Positions 23,265 to 34,411 are shown, counted from the first letter of the stretch. The stretch is DNA of 64,000 nt from Paracyclopina nana (GCA_019096065.1 JAGUCH010000006.1:82001-146000), one strand, 5' to 3'. The notes: generated from the sequence alone by a model not told the origin. Numbers and translations are program-made.

Positions 23265-23700
23265 CAATTTTTTTTTGGCAAAATAACTCTCATAAGTCCA
23301 AATAATGGTTAATGAGACATGGTTGTTCCCATTTTACTTTGAGCTCACTCCAAAAAATTTCAATTGAACGTTGAAGCTTTTCATCGCTAATATCAAATTA
23401 AAAAGTGAAAAAGCGTTTTAAAGGAATTATTTAATTGGCACATTTTCCTGTAGCTTTTTCATATTTAGTTTAACATTCGTTAAGATTTTTCAAATTGTTC
23501 TTAATTACTCTTTTTCACTTATTGTTGTTATTTTTTGGGAGCCGCAAAACAGCAAAAAGTTATCGAATTGTTTTAATGCCTATTTTTGAAAAATCTTAAT
23601 ATCAAATTTTTTGGAGTGAGCTCAAAGTAAAATGGTAACAACCATGTCTCATTAATCATTATTTGGGCCTAAAAGAGTTATTTTGCCAAAAAAATTTGTA
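23265..23700. mobile_element. Foldback/MITE element with about 95-bp inverted arms
   Basis: The left arm (23265-23361) contains GGCAAAATAACTCT, AATGAGACATGGTTGTT and GAGCTCACTCCAAAAAATTT. The right arm (23605-23700) carries the same blocks in inverse order. About 240 bp of A+T-rich DNA lies between them. A solo, diverged arm fragment with AATGGTTAATGAGACATGG follows at 23820-23870, just before the GPCR start at 23958. Confidence 0.65.
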
Positions 23701-23957
23701 ATAAAGAACAATTTGAAAATAACAATTTCTCTCATTTACATTGCTTTCGTGTTTGATTAAAAGTTTCGATGTTTTCCTTGGCTTTTGCGTCATTTCCAGG
23801 AATTTTTTATGCGAAAACAACTCAAAAGAGTCCAACTAATGGTTAATGAGACATGGTTGTCAACACTCAGCTTTGTTTTCAGCCCAATCTAATGCAATTG
23901 AGCTTTCAAGCCAAATGTCACTTTTTCAGATTGATCAGTGGCCCTAAAACGGTTAAA

Positions 23958-26900
23958 ATGTCTTCTGAGGACGTTGCGTTTTACGTTGAGGGCGTGATTC
24001 TCTTTATGGTGGGCATTGTGGGCTGTGTGGGCAATGTTGCGGCCATCGCGGTTTTCGGGCGTCAGCGGCTGCAGAAGAACTTCCATGCGCTGATGATGGC
24101 CTTGGCTGGCTTCGATCTCCTCTACATTATAGCCGCCATCTTCCTCTTCAGCCTGCCCCAGTTCAGCACCAACTACCAGGAGTCCGGAGTGTACTGGTAC
24201 ATCCTCCCTTGGGGCCTCCCACTGGCGCAAATCGGCCTCACTGGCAGCATCTACTTCACCATGGCCATCACCGTTGAAAGATATGTCACGGTCTGCCATC
24301 CATTCTACAGGTACAGAGTAGCGGAATGATGTGGAATGAAGCGAACAGCAGAGTCGTGGCCATGACATTGGGTGTACATTCTATGTGAAATGTCGTGTAG
24401 CGAATGAAGCGGGGTGAAGATGAGTGATGAAACTAGCTAGCTAGATTGTTTAGTGCTCAAGCACATCGTCCCTTGGGATCTACTTCACCATGGCTAGCAC
24501 CGTTGAAAGATATGTCACGGTCTGCTGTCCATTCTACAGGTACAGCGTAGCGGAATGATGTTGAATGAAGCTAAAAGCAGAGTTATGGCCATGACATTGG
24601 GTGTACATTCAATGTGAAAAGAGGTGTAGCGAATGAAGCGGGGTGAAGATGAGTGATTTACCTAGCTACATAATTTAGTGCTATTAGCGTAACAGATTTA
24701 CACAAATAGTCAAATAATAGCCACATGATTGAGCGTAAACTCAAATGAAGTCATGCCCATGAAGCTGGGTGAAGATGATCGATAAAACAAAATTTATGTG
24801 AAAGTGTAGCGTAAAGAAGCGAAGTGGAATGAACTGCTCGCAAAATAGGTGTGAATCGAATGTGTGTAAGTCATTAGTTATGATTTCAAACACAATTTGC
24901 TAGCAAACTTTGAATAATACCGACACTCATCGCTTATAACCATTAGCATTGTGAAGCCAAGAAAGCAAATATGAAAGCCTAAAAAAACACTTTGGTAAAT
25001 TAAACTAAAATTTGGCTTTTCTGCAATTATTTTGGTCCCAAATAGCAGTCTGACAACATAAGCTGATTTTCATCTCATTTTACATTATTCTTTGCTCTTC
25101 GGTTGAACTTTAAAGAATGCAAGTTGTTTGTTAGCTTTTATAGTTGGTGATTCAAAGCGATGGAAATCAATATTTTCCAACATTAAAAAGCCACTTTTAA
25201 GCAGCTAGGGCTACCATATGTCATTCAGGCTACTTTCATAGCATTAAGTACGTTAGGCATACATATTACAGAGTTTGTCCAAAAACAAATATTTGAGCCA
25301 TTTGGTGAGCCTTTGTTAGTACGCCTATTAATGGCCAAGGCTTGTCGTGTTGGTGGACAATTAAGTCCTTAAGCTTTCCAACATTAAAGCGATGATCATG
25401 GCCAGCCCCATCATAAAATGGGAATTTTTTTTCTGGCTTCACCAAAGCTTACACTCATGTTCCTCAAGCAGGGCTCTTTGAAGCTAAGCAAAGCTCTTCG
25501 CAAGCATTACAGCATTCAACGTGGTTTTTTTAGTTACCTTTCAAGGGTACACATTGTGGCTTTTTTAAAGAGGAATTTTGAATGATTCCATGAATTGGAA
25601 CCCATTTCATTCTATATGGTATGTAACTGACCAAAGTATCTATTTCAAAAAGAGTAAGTCGATAATGTCAATGTGACAAGATAGCTCAAGATAGCTTGAA
25701 AGGAGCTTTCGATAGCTTCAAATAGCCTTGCTTGATGAGCATGAGGACAAGCTTGTGTCCAGTCAGAAAACAAAGTCCCATTTTATGTCAGGGCTGGCCA
25801 TGATCATTGCTTGAACGTTGTAAAGCCAAATGATACAATTGTCCGGAATGACGTTTTAAAAGTGGATCATTTCAGGGTATCTCATGCTTGGCCTGCCAAG
25901 TTCATGGTCCTTCCCATTGTGGCATTCTCCATTCTGTACAATGTTCCCAAGTTTTTCGAGCTGAGAACCAAAGTTCCTGGAGTGAGTGATGACCAGTCAT
26001 TCCAGCTCAACATGACAGTGCTGAATGGCACCATGGAGCCCATTGAGGAGGACAAGTTTGGCATCTCTCCCACCCTCATGAGGTTGAACCCCTACTATGT
26101 CACCATCTACTGCATGTGGCTCAACTTCCTCCTCATGGGCCTTGGCCCCTTTGTCATCCTCATCGCCTTGAACACCCTCACCCTCAGGGAGATCAAGACC
26201 ATGGCCAATGGAGGAGTCCGGCCCTCCGGCCTCGACAGTGCGGCCAATCGCAAGAAGGACATTGTCCTCTCCAAAGTCAGTCTAGCCATTGTATTTGTCT
26301 TCATTGTATGCCATTCCATCAAGTGGATCCCCAACATCTACGAGCTTTTGCAGGTATTTTGTTTCGCTACAATTCCTTTGTGAGGGGCTGAAACCAAACT
26401 GAGACGAGGATGATCAAGTCTCACTGAGAGTTGATTTGTGATCAATCATTATAAACAGACAGTAGATCCCAAGACTCCATTTTGCTTAGTCTATTCTAAA
26501 ACTGGAGTCCAGCCATAGCATTTGCCTTGATTGAACGTTATTCGATCAATTGGATAGCCTAAATTGATGAGCTTCTGTAGGTATTTTGTTTCCCTACAAT
26601 TTGATTGTGAGGGGCTGAAACCAAAATGAGATGAGGTTGATCAAGTCTCATATGATCAATTGGCCTTTTATGACACAAAAGCTTTGTCATTAGAAGTAGA
26701 CGATAGTTCCCAAGACTCCATTTTGCTTAGTCTATTATAAAACTGGAGTCCAGCCATTGCATTTGCCTTGATTTAATGTTATTCGATCAATTGGATAGCC
26801 AACATCGATGAGCTTCTGTAGGTATTTTGTTTCACTACAATTCCATTGTGAGGGGCTGAAACCAAAATGAGTCGAGGATGATCAAGTCTCACTGAGGGTT

Positions 26901-27611
26901 GCATTGTGATCAATCATTATAAACAGACAGTAGATCCCAAGACTCCATTTTGCTTAGTCTGATATCGAACTAGAGTCCAGCCATTGCATTTGCCTTGATT
27001 GAACGTTATTCGATCAATTGGATAGCCAACATGGATGAGCTTCAGTAGGTATTTTATTTCCCTACAATTCGATTGTGAGGGGCTGAAACCAAAATGAGAG
27101 GAGAATGATCAAGTCTCATTAAAGGTTGTGTAATGATGAATTAGCCTTTTGACAGATATAACAGCAGCATATAACTACCAATATTAGTCTTCATTCCACA
27201 GTTCTTAATGTTAACCATATGGATTGTTTACAGGTTGATACTGGGAAAATTGTGTGGCCCCACTGGATTGAAATACTGACCAATGTCTCTCACTTGCTGA
27301 CAGTGTTCAACAGCTCTGTCAACTTTTACATTTACTTTGCCAAACACTACCAGAGCATCCTTGGTAGGCAGGGCTCAGTTGACCACCACAGAACTGAGAC
27401 ATTTCGCTTGAGTTCCCTGCAAGGAAATTCCCATCAGCAGCACAACAACAAATTCAGTCAGCAAAACAGCCATGGGTTAACCAGTACAAGGCATAGAGAT
27501 GCCAACCAAATGGAGGAAGCCAGAGAAGACACAAAAATGCTGGTCAATGCTGTTGTCAACATTGTGCCAAGTAGCTGTCAAAGCACTAATGGAGACTTGG
27601 TCAAAGTGTGA
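23958..27611 (+). CDS. FMRFamide-receptor-like class A GPCR
   Basis: Exons 23958-24310, 25876-26353 and 27234-27611 make 402 residues with phases 2 and 0. TM1 has GNVAAIAVF. TM3 ends ITVERYVTVCHPFYR with ERY (107-109) in place of DRY. The TM5 region is FLLMGLGPFVILIALN. TM6 reads VFIVCHSIKWIPN, and TM7 has NSSVNFYIY in the NPxxY position. These TM6 and TM7 signatures are typical of the arthropod FMRFamide-receptor and related orphan receptor group. It should sit in the plasma membrane, bind a neuropeptide and signal through G proteins. The N-terminus is short, and the C-tail is rich in Ser, His and Gln. Both introns contain degenerate tandem copies of the preceding exon's 3' edge. Ligand identity is inference. 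Confidence 0.85.
24249..24690 (+). repeat. Tandem duplication of exon 1 edge into intron 1
   Basis: The last 60 bp of exon 1 plus about 170 bp of intron (24249-24477) is repeated at 24478-24690, an offset of 229 bp. The copy still reads as TVERYVTVCCPFYR followed by a GTACAG donor, so it looks like a pseudo-exon end without its own acceptor. A weaker third trace (GCTGGGTGAAGATGA) appears near 24760. Confidence 0.8.
26280..27060 (+). repeat. Tandem copies of exon 2 edge in intron 2
   Basis: The end of exon 2 with its donor (GAGCTTTTGCAG, then GTATTTTG) recurs as degenerate copies with GT at 26581, 26822 and 27049. Unit lengths are about 227, 241 and 227 bp. Each copy carries a CCAGCCATTGCATTTGCCTTGA stretch, the GATCAATTGGATAGCC relic of the TM6 codons, and AGGGGCTGAAACCAAA from the intron. 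Confidence 0.8.
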
Positions 27612-27774
27612 ATATTTATTTGCTTTTTGCTTAGGAACTCCTCTACTTGCCAAAGGCCTTTAAGGGAAAAGGCTACCTGCTAAAAGCTACAATTTGGTTT
27701 TTTCTCATTAGGATGATAGATGTATGTGGTAATTATCGCAAGATGCTTTTCTTTCAGAGGCTTTCCTTTTAACT

Positions 27775-27960
27775 GGTAGCCTTTTGCTAGGAGCCTTTTT
27801 ACTGGAATCCTTTCAACTTGTAGCCTTTCAACTTGTAGCCTTTTAACTAGTAGCCTTTTAACTGGTAGCCTTTTAACTGGTAGCCTTTTAACTGGTAGCC
27901 TTTTAACTGGTAGCCTTTTAACTGGTAGCCTTTTAACTGGTAGCCTTTTAACTGGTATGC
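27775..27960. repeat. 15-bp minisatellite, unit TAGCCTTTTAACTGG
   Basis: About eleven head-to-tail copies, nearly perfect between 27835 and 27955 and more diverged to the left. The minus-strand frame encoding Pro-Val-Lys-Arg-Leu repeats is a shadow of this array. It lies in the 3' flank of the receptor gene, before AATAAA at 28110. Confidence 0.88.
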
Positions 27961-28109
27961 AGTATGGAGCCCTTTTTACCTCAGCTGTGATTATTTTTTC
28001 TGTTTTTTGGTAGCCACTGTGAAAATCCACTGTGTCAGTAAGCTACATTGCCCACTTAGTGTCCCCCCAGACAAGTTTATTATGTATTGTAGCATTTTAA
28101 TTTCAGAGC

Positions 28110-28115
28110 AATAAA
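28110..28115 (+). terminator. Candidate poly(A) signal of the FMRFamide-receptor-like gene
   Basis: First AATAAA after the stop codon, 499 bp downstream. The 3' UTR would include the 15-bp minisatellite. Confidence 0.35.
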
Positions 28116-28606
28116 AGAACTTCAAGAAAAGTACTATGAAACATGAGGAAAATTGCACCTTGCAATTTTCTGCCGCAGTGGTTTTGCAACCTTTTCCAAT
28201 ACAATATTGCAAGAGCCCTCTAGATTAATTTTCTCTTAGTAGCTTCACTTTAACAAACTTAATTTTGCAAGCCTGAACTGGAAATTTGAAAATTGTGAAA
28301 AATACATCATTTCTCATTAAATCTTAAACTGAGTCAATGAGTTTTGCTCCAAAGAAATTTTTATTTTTTTTCACATACAAAAAAATCAACTTTTTCCAGC
28401 TTAACAAGGTAATGAAAAAAGACCTAATTAGGAAGAAAGTTTTCCAAAGAAAATGGTGTTTTCTCCTGTTTTTTTCTTGCTCTTGCTTTTAGCAGGACTT
28501 AATGGTAATCTTGTATTTCTGTGGCCTCGAATGGAGTACTGCAAAAAAAGGGATACATTCCAAAAAGAGGCCACGCACAATTGTGGAAACAGTGGCCATA
28601 ATTTGG

Positions 28607-29196
28607 CACATTGACTTGAAGAAGGTCCTAACCCAAACTCTTTACAGCACCCCAAAAATATACATTTTCTGAAAGCTTATATTTTCTTGGGGTTCATTTG
28701 GTAGTAATTTAAAAATCCTGGCCTATGGCTTCCCATAACATAAAATTTTCAAAAACGTCTAGCGCCTACAGTTATTTATTTTTTGAGATTATTAAAAGCA
28801 ATGACCCCCTCTGAAAAAAGAAGATCTAGCTTTTTTATTTCATAAGCAAGTCTGTAAAATGCACTCAAAATGAGATATTTGCTGCCAAACTTATTATGCG
28901 AAATTAATCAACTTATAGCATAGCAATATCTCCGTTTCTGTTGATCCTAGCCATTTTACTATGAAGTAACTTAAGTTTTACTTTTGAATTTTAGTGGGGG
29001 TCATTGAAGCTAACTATCCCCAAAAAATGAGCCGTTTTTGCGCAAAACGTTTTTAAAAATGTTATGTTATTGGAAGCGATAGGCCAGGATTTTTATTTCA
29101 TCACCAAATGAACCCTTGGGACATAAGCTTTCAGAAAATATATAATTATTGGGTGTTGTAAGTAGTTTGGGTTAGGTCCTTTGCCAAGTCAATGTG
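28607..29196. mobile_element. Foldback MITE, copy 1 (590 bp)
   Basis: The ends are CACATTGACTTG and its inverse. The whole element is a long imperfect palindrome: GGTCCTAACCCAAACT, TTTTCTGAAAGCTTA, GTTCATTTGGT and ATCCTGGCCTAT each occur in the left half and, inverted, in the right half. A second copy lies at 43341-43945 inside the CNNM gene. There is no coding capacity. Possible wider homology of the flanks (AGTGGCCA / GAGGCCACT) leaves the exact ends uncertain. Confidence 0.78.
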
Positions 29197-30159
29197 TTGG
29201 CTGCAATAAGTGGCCTCCATGTTCATTTCTCTATATTTTTACTGTGAAAATGCACAAAAGTTGCCTTTGTCAGCTAAAATTAGCCTTTTCTGCTCCGGAA
29301 AAAAGTTGACTTTTTTTGGTTAGCAAATTTCTTTTCGCCATGAAAAAACTCATTCCAGCCAGCAAAACATTTAATGAGATTTGCTGTATTTTCTCAATTT
29401 TGCATCAAGGACAATTCACTTGCTTAAAGAAATCTTACATAAAAATTCAAATAAAATTGAAAGCTATTAGTTTTGTGTGAGCTAAAATTATGTAAGGACT
29501 ATAAGGGAAATGTTGAATAACTGCCCAATTTGGAGGCCACAGCTCTCCTAATCAAATCAGCAAAGTGTGCACAATGGAGTGAAAAATTGCAGGAAAAGTT
29601 GCACAGTCCAAAAAAGCTTATTCAGTTGTCTTTTGGCAATGTTGTATAGACAACCGTTTCATAACGAAGACACGCCATCTACCGACATTTTGAACAAACA
29701 CTTGGGAGTTGAGCTCAAAATCAAGTTTCGTTTCTATGAGTCGAGCCACTTTTTTGGGGCAAATCATCACATTTGAAATGGTTACGTTTATTTAGTGTTA
29801 GGACTCTAACATCTTGAAATTAAGTATTTTACAGCTAATACAGATTTAAAACCACTTTATTTTTGAGTCATGATGTAATTCTTTAAAAAGATTGATTAGA
29901 CTTAATAGCTTGGATCTTTATTTCAAACTATGACTCGAATTGAAAAAGCGCAGTAACTCAGTTTTTTTCTTGAGCAGCGTCAGCTGAAAGTCCCAGATGT
30001 TGCCCCAAAAGGCCGCTAGGAGCGCCCTACATCAATGTTATTGTTGTGCTACTAATGCGAATGAAATCCTTTGACTTTGATCAAAGTAGGCCTTGTTTGC
30101 TTGGCCTTTTATCTATTTGCTGCCCCCAATGAGCAATGATTGCAGGTAAGAAAAAGTAC
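29197..30159. other. Intergenic, no gene recognised
   Basis: One ATG-started frame (29567-29776) has no motif or splice support and is rejected. The stretch ends at the TATA box of the cysteine-rich protein gene. Confidence 0.5.
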
Positions 30160-30167
30160 TATATAAG
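30160..30167 (+). promoter_or_regulatory. TATA box of the cysteine-rich secreted protein gene
   Basis: TATATAAGG lies before an inferred start near 30190. A short 5'-UTR exon ends at 30223 (GTGAGT donor), and the next exon opens at 30319 after a GTAAATAG acceptor, 8 bp before the ATG. Confidence 0.65.
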
Positions 30168-30326
30168 GGACTTATCAAGGTGAAAAATCACTTCAATTGG
30201 CAATTTGCAACCTTGCATCAAAGGTGAGTTATTTTACCATTAAAAAAAAATTTTTACAAGCCTCCATTTTTGATTGAAAATATCAAAGGGCAAAATAACT
30301 CATATATTTTGTAAATAGGCAAAATA

Positions 30327-31367
30327 ATGAAGCAGCAAGCTTTGGTATTTATTTTGTTGGTGGTGGTTGAAGCCAGCTTATCTCAAATCCTGGAGGACTT
30401 GGGAAATGGCGAAATTGACGAGAGAGCCGCGCCCTGGTGGGAGCAGCAAGAAGAGGCTGCCAAAAGGAGGTGCCAAAGCAGCTGCACAATCCACTCAAAA
30501 GGAGTCAAGTCACAAATCACCCTTTGTGACGACACTCAAGTGAGTTCCACTTCATAAAAGCCAAAAATGTTAAAAGGCCAACCTATCAAAAGTCTACTCT
30601 AGCAAAAGGCTAAACATACTGTTGAAAAGCAACAGGAAATAATTAGAGACTGTTTGCTTTAAAAGACTGTAAAAAGACAATTCTGCAAAAATTATATTAA
30701 GACGAAAAGCAAAAAGATTGTAAAGTGGATCGACTAAAAAAACTGCTAAAAGATACTAATGTCAAAAAGCTTAACGCATTGATAGAAATATTTTTTCAGA
30801 CAGCATCATTTTTAAAATCTCAGTAAAAAGATCCACTGTAAAAAGACAACTCTGTAAAAAGTCTATTCTGTCAAAAATTCTGTTTTAGTGCAATTATGTT
30901 ATTAATCAAAAATATTGGCAAATGTCCTACAGTTCTACACGGAAAAACTGTAAAAAGGCAATTATGTCAAAACGCACAAATTAGTCATCGAAATGAGGCA
31001 ATTAACTTTTAAATCACCTTTAGTACTGGGTAAAGCATGATTTTTGCCATTGCAGGTCTGCCCAGTGAATAGGAAAAGCATAGATGTCTATGCAAGCTCC
31101 CAGTGTCAGGCCTGGTCCAGGAGCCTTGAATTATTGAATGGAGAAGGCAAGCAAGTGAGGCATGACCCAGCCAAGGGCAATTGGGCAGCATGTGCAGTTT
31201 TCTGCAAGACCCAAAATGGCTCCTGGTATTCACCCAGGAAAGAGCTGGAGCACTTGAATGTCGACCCTTACTTCCCAGATGGAGTTTGGTGCCATGCTGA
31301 GGGAAACACCAATTACTACTGCCAAAATCATGTCTGCCTGCCAGAAGCCACTGAGGAAAGCCCCTAA
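30327..31367 (+). CDS. Small secreted protein resembling the ADAMTS cysteine-rich domain
   Basis: Exons 30327-30539 and 31056-31367 (phase 0) encode 174 residues. The N-terminus (MKQQALVFILLVVVEASLS) is a clear signal peptide. The mature part has ten Cys (49, 53, 67, 73, 88, 117, 121, 150, 160, 165). The spacing CQAWS..., WAACAVFC, a Tyr/Pro-rich stretch, then DGVWC, YYC and VC resembles the C-x3-C...DGT-x-C...C...C pattern of ADAMTS cysteine-rich domains, here without protease, disintegrin or thrombospondin repeats. The resemblance is from memory, not a search. It should be an extracellular, disulphide-bonded protein; its role is unknown. A TATA box and a leader intron lie upstream, and a poly(A) signal lies 29 bp after the stop. 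Confidence 0.8.
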
Positions 31368-31395
31368 AAATCTATTTTACCACATGTTGTTATGA

Positions 31396-31401
31396 AATAA
31401 A
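31396..31401 (+). terminator. Poly(A) signal of the cysteine-rich protein gene
   Basis: AATAAAGTCTGG, 29 bp after the stop codon. The gene converges with the minus-strand LRR gene, whose own signal is about 265 bp away. Confidence 0.7.
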
Positions 31402-31663
31402 GTCTGGCCAGAACTACTTGGAGATTTGAGCCAATTAGGCCTGCTTCTTGACAGATTGAAGCTAGCCCAAAAAAAGGGGCATTTTCTTGAGATGCATTTC
31501 CCCATCTCTTTGCTGTAGCTTGCAACTGTCACAAAGGCCGCCCAAAAAAGGCCAGATGACCACACACAGCCAAAAAAGGACACTCACATAAAAATGTGGT
31601 CTGCTTCAGCTCCAACCCAAAATAACTCAGGCCTTAGCATTTAAGGGATAAAATATAGTGAAG

Positions 31664-31678
31664 TTTATTTAATTTATT
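31664..31678 (-). terminator. Poly(A) signals of the LRR gene
   Basis: Two AATAAA motifs on the minus strand (31664-31669 and 31673-31678), 18-32 bp beyond the stop codon of the LRR gene. Confidence 0.6.
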
Positions 31679-31695
31679 TTTTGAGCATAAATAAT

Positions 31696-33957
31696 TTAGA
31701 TGAATTTGGCTTCTTGGTGTAATAACTTGAGGCTTTTGGCTCTGTTGACAATCTGACCAAACATTTCCAGCTCAGAGGGCTCCACATCCCACTTGAGGAT
31801 GTGGCCAATTGTTCTCAGCTTTGGCCTGGAGTTGAGGAGCCTCAAGGCTGAAATGAGTGTCAAATTGGCATTTGTCACCAGGAAAGACTCCAGCCTGGGC
31901 AAAGGGTTCCTGTTGAGCAAGTCATCCAGGTAGAAATCGCTGAAGAAACTGGCTGTGGAGTCGAATTCCAGGCTGAGAACTTCCAAGTCTGGGCAGTGGG
32001 CGAGCAGCTGCAGCAGACCGGTTTCGTGCACCTCCGGCGAGAGCCTCAGCTTCAGCTGATTCAGGTAGCGGAAATGGGCGGCAAATTCAAACTGGGCACT
32101 GCTCCTCAGGTTGATAATTTCAAGGACCTCCAAGAGAGGGCAGCACCTAGCCAATTCTGACAATGTTTGAGTGGAAATGATGTCCATACTAGATTGGGCA
32201 TCTATTTTCAGAGCATTCAATCTATGCCCAATAGATTGAAGAAATGGAGGCAATTCCACAAAGTCATATTGCCCATTGAACACCAGGCTCACTTGGTCCA
32301 AAACAACTTTGGGGTGGCCCTGCAAAAGTTGCCCAATTCTGGCCAAATCAGCTGATGAGGTGACAACCAGTTTGAATACTTGCAAGCTTGGGCAAATCTA
32401 TGATGTAATTACTTGAATCAGCTGGAGTTTTGAGTGAAAACAGTAGTAGCTTACTTGAAGGACATCCTCTGTGAGTCTGTCAGAAGAGCCTTGGAAAAAG
32501 GCCAACTTCAAGGGGGGGATCCTTGCCAATTTTGGGTGGTAGCCACCCTCAGAGCCATGCAAATAATACTCCAGACCTTCAGCCAAGCTCTCAACATCAA
32601 TCACTCTCAGATACTTGAGTTGCTTCAGCAGAAAGGACACAACTCTTGGCATAATCACTTCTTGGTGGCTGCTTTCTCCATTGGACTGCTGAGGGTTGAA
32701 GATGAGCTCTCTTAAATACTTGCAGCCCTTCATTGGCCTCCTATAGAACCTATAAGTAACTAGTGTATTTCCATTTGTCTCATGTTTCCTGCAATCTAAT
32801 ATACCTGTCTAGGGAGACTCCAGCCAAGCCTGAGCCTCCACAGAGGTACAAAAGTCCCAAATCTGTGACTTCTGAGCTGTAGGAAATGTCTAGAATTTGC
32901 AGTCTTGTGCAGGTCTCAGAGATCAAATGGAGCATGATATTTGAGGCCAAGCCTTGCAGGGTGAGGCTGGCCAAATTAGTCAAATCAAGGATGCATTCCA
33001 GCACCACATTGGGGGCAATCCAATGGCTGGAACAATTGCAAAACTTTCGATACTTTCAATGAGCAATGTCATTCTTGTGGACTGAAAGCACAATAAGCCA
33101 AAGGGGTAAATTCGCAGCGCCATCTAGCCAGGCAACTTGTGCAAGTACATTTGGCATGGCTTGATGTAATTTTATGGCAAGAAAACATGTTCTTTACAAA
33201 TTGACTCTGATTGAGACTTGATTGGCATCACTCAATTTTGCTTTCAGTTGTGAGCGCTGAAAACTCTTACTTGGCCAATGACGAGTTTTGTTTTCAGTTT
33301 TTCCATCGATACTCGGCCAAGAAGCGCCATCTAACGAAAAAGTTTGCCCCTCCGCCAGCATATTGGCTGATAACAACTCTGCCTCATTAATTCGAATAAT
33401 GATCAAGCACTTGAAATTGAACTAATAATAGCATAACATTTCAGCTGGAGAATGTTGTCGCTAAATGTAAAAAAGACATTTACAATTTGATTGTTCAGCG
33501 CTGAATACAAATTAATTTTTTTTCACTCAAATCGAAAGTTTTGCAAAAACCTGTCACTCATCGAGATGGGAAGGCATGAAAGCCTATCACTGCACAGTGA
33601 AGCCAATGCAAAGAGAAGGCCTTGATCAGTCTTCTTGAGTAGAATGTCATTCATTAGGGAATCCAGAGCAGATGAAGACAAGTGAGTTTTCAAGTGATTC
33701 CTGCAAACCAGAGCCAAATCCTTGAAGTATTCAGTCTGGGTGAAGAATTCCACTTGATCAGTGTCAGGATCAGTAGTCAAAATGGTTGTAGATGTTTTCC
33801 TCCTCCTCCTTCTGCAAATTCCTTCATTTTCCAGCCACCTTTTTTGTGCCTTTTCCTCAACTTTTTGGCCAGATTGAAGCAAGATGGTGTCAATGACCAT
33901 CATTGAGCAGATCCTTTCCAGTGATTTGGGCCCAGAATTGAACAATGTTTGCTCCAT
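31696..33957 (-). CDS. Leucine-rich-repeat protein, possible F-box/VHL-box type
   Basis: Minus-strand exons 33527-33957, 32805-33026, 32455-32749 and 31696-32397 total 1650 bp (549 residues) with phases 2, 2 and 0. The first exon encodes SLERICSMMVIDTILLQ, a basic RRRRRK linker, then helical repeats (YFKDLALVCRNHL). Later exons carry LRRs of the cysteine-containing type: LASLTLQGLA, CTRLQILDISYSSEVTDLGL, CPLLEVLEIINL, CPDLEVLSLEF. By family such proteins are often substrate adaptors of ubiquitin ligases, which is inference here. The link between exon 1 and exon 2 is the weakest point: the donor is GTGAAA, the acceptor TTGTTCCAG, and the 500-bp intron contains an inverted repeat arm. A nearer acceptor (TTGTGCTTTCAG) leads to stops. 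Other introns are 55-60 bp. Confidence 0.72.
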
Positions 33958-34411
33958 AGCTGACTGTGGCTAACTAAGCTCTCAAATGCTATCTCTTCCT
34001 TGTTTTGCAAAAGTAGAGGGTCACCCCAAAAAACCCGAAAGCGCCTTTGTTTGTTGCCAAGTCTTTTCAGCACTTTACAATCCAATTGAAAATGTCGCTT
34101 TTTCATTTAGCGACAACATTCTCCAGCTGAAATGTTATGCTATTATTAGTCCAATTTCAAATCCTTGATCATTATTCAAATTAATGAGGCAGAGTTGTTA
34201 TCAGCCAATAAGCTCGTGGAGGGACAAACTTTTTCGTTAGATGGCGCTTTTTGGCCAAGTATCGATGGAAAAACTGAAAACCAAACTTGTCACTGGCCAA
34301 GTAAGTCTTTTCAGCGCAAACAACTGAAAGCAAAATTGAGTGATGGCAATCAAGTCTCAATCAGAGTCAATTTGTAATGTACATGTTTTCTTGCCATACA
34401 ATTACATCAAG
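33161..34411. repeat. Inverted repeat pair flanking exon 1 of the LRR gene
   Basis: Arms 33161-33467 and 34104-34411 are inverted copies, visibly about 90% identical over 300 bp, sharing CGACAACATTCTCCAGCTGA, TTTTTCGTTAGATGGCGCTT and CAAGTCTCAATCAGAGTCAA. The 640-bp spacer holds exon 1 of the LRR gene and its upstream flank. Each arm has an open frame of about 70 codons (33194-33406 minus, 34165-34377 plus) ending NQVSIRVNL; neither starts with ATG. A third, degenerate trace (ATGTAATTTTATGGCCAATT, CGCTAGATGGTGCT) lies at 34905-35055. Confidence 0.82.

Noticed and set aside
27680-28030. Minus-strand frame with Pro-Val-Lys-Arg-Leu repeats
   Set aside because: Shadow of the 15-bp minisatellite; no splice or promoter support.
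33027-33100. Alternative acceptor TTGTGCTTTCAG near 33080 for LRR exon 2
   Set aside because: Every frame that could join exon 1 there meets a stop before the LRR codons; the acceptor at 33027 keeps frame.
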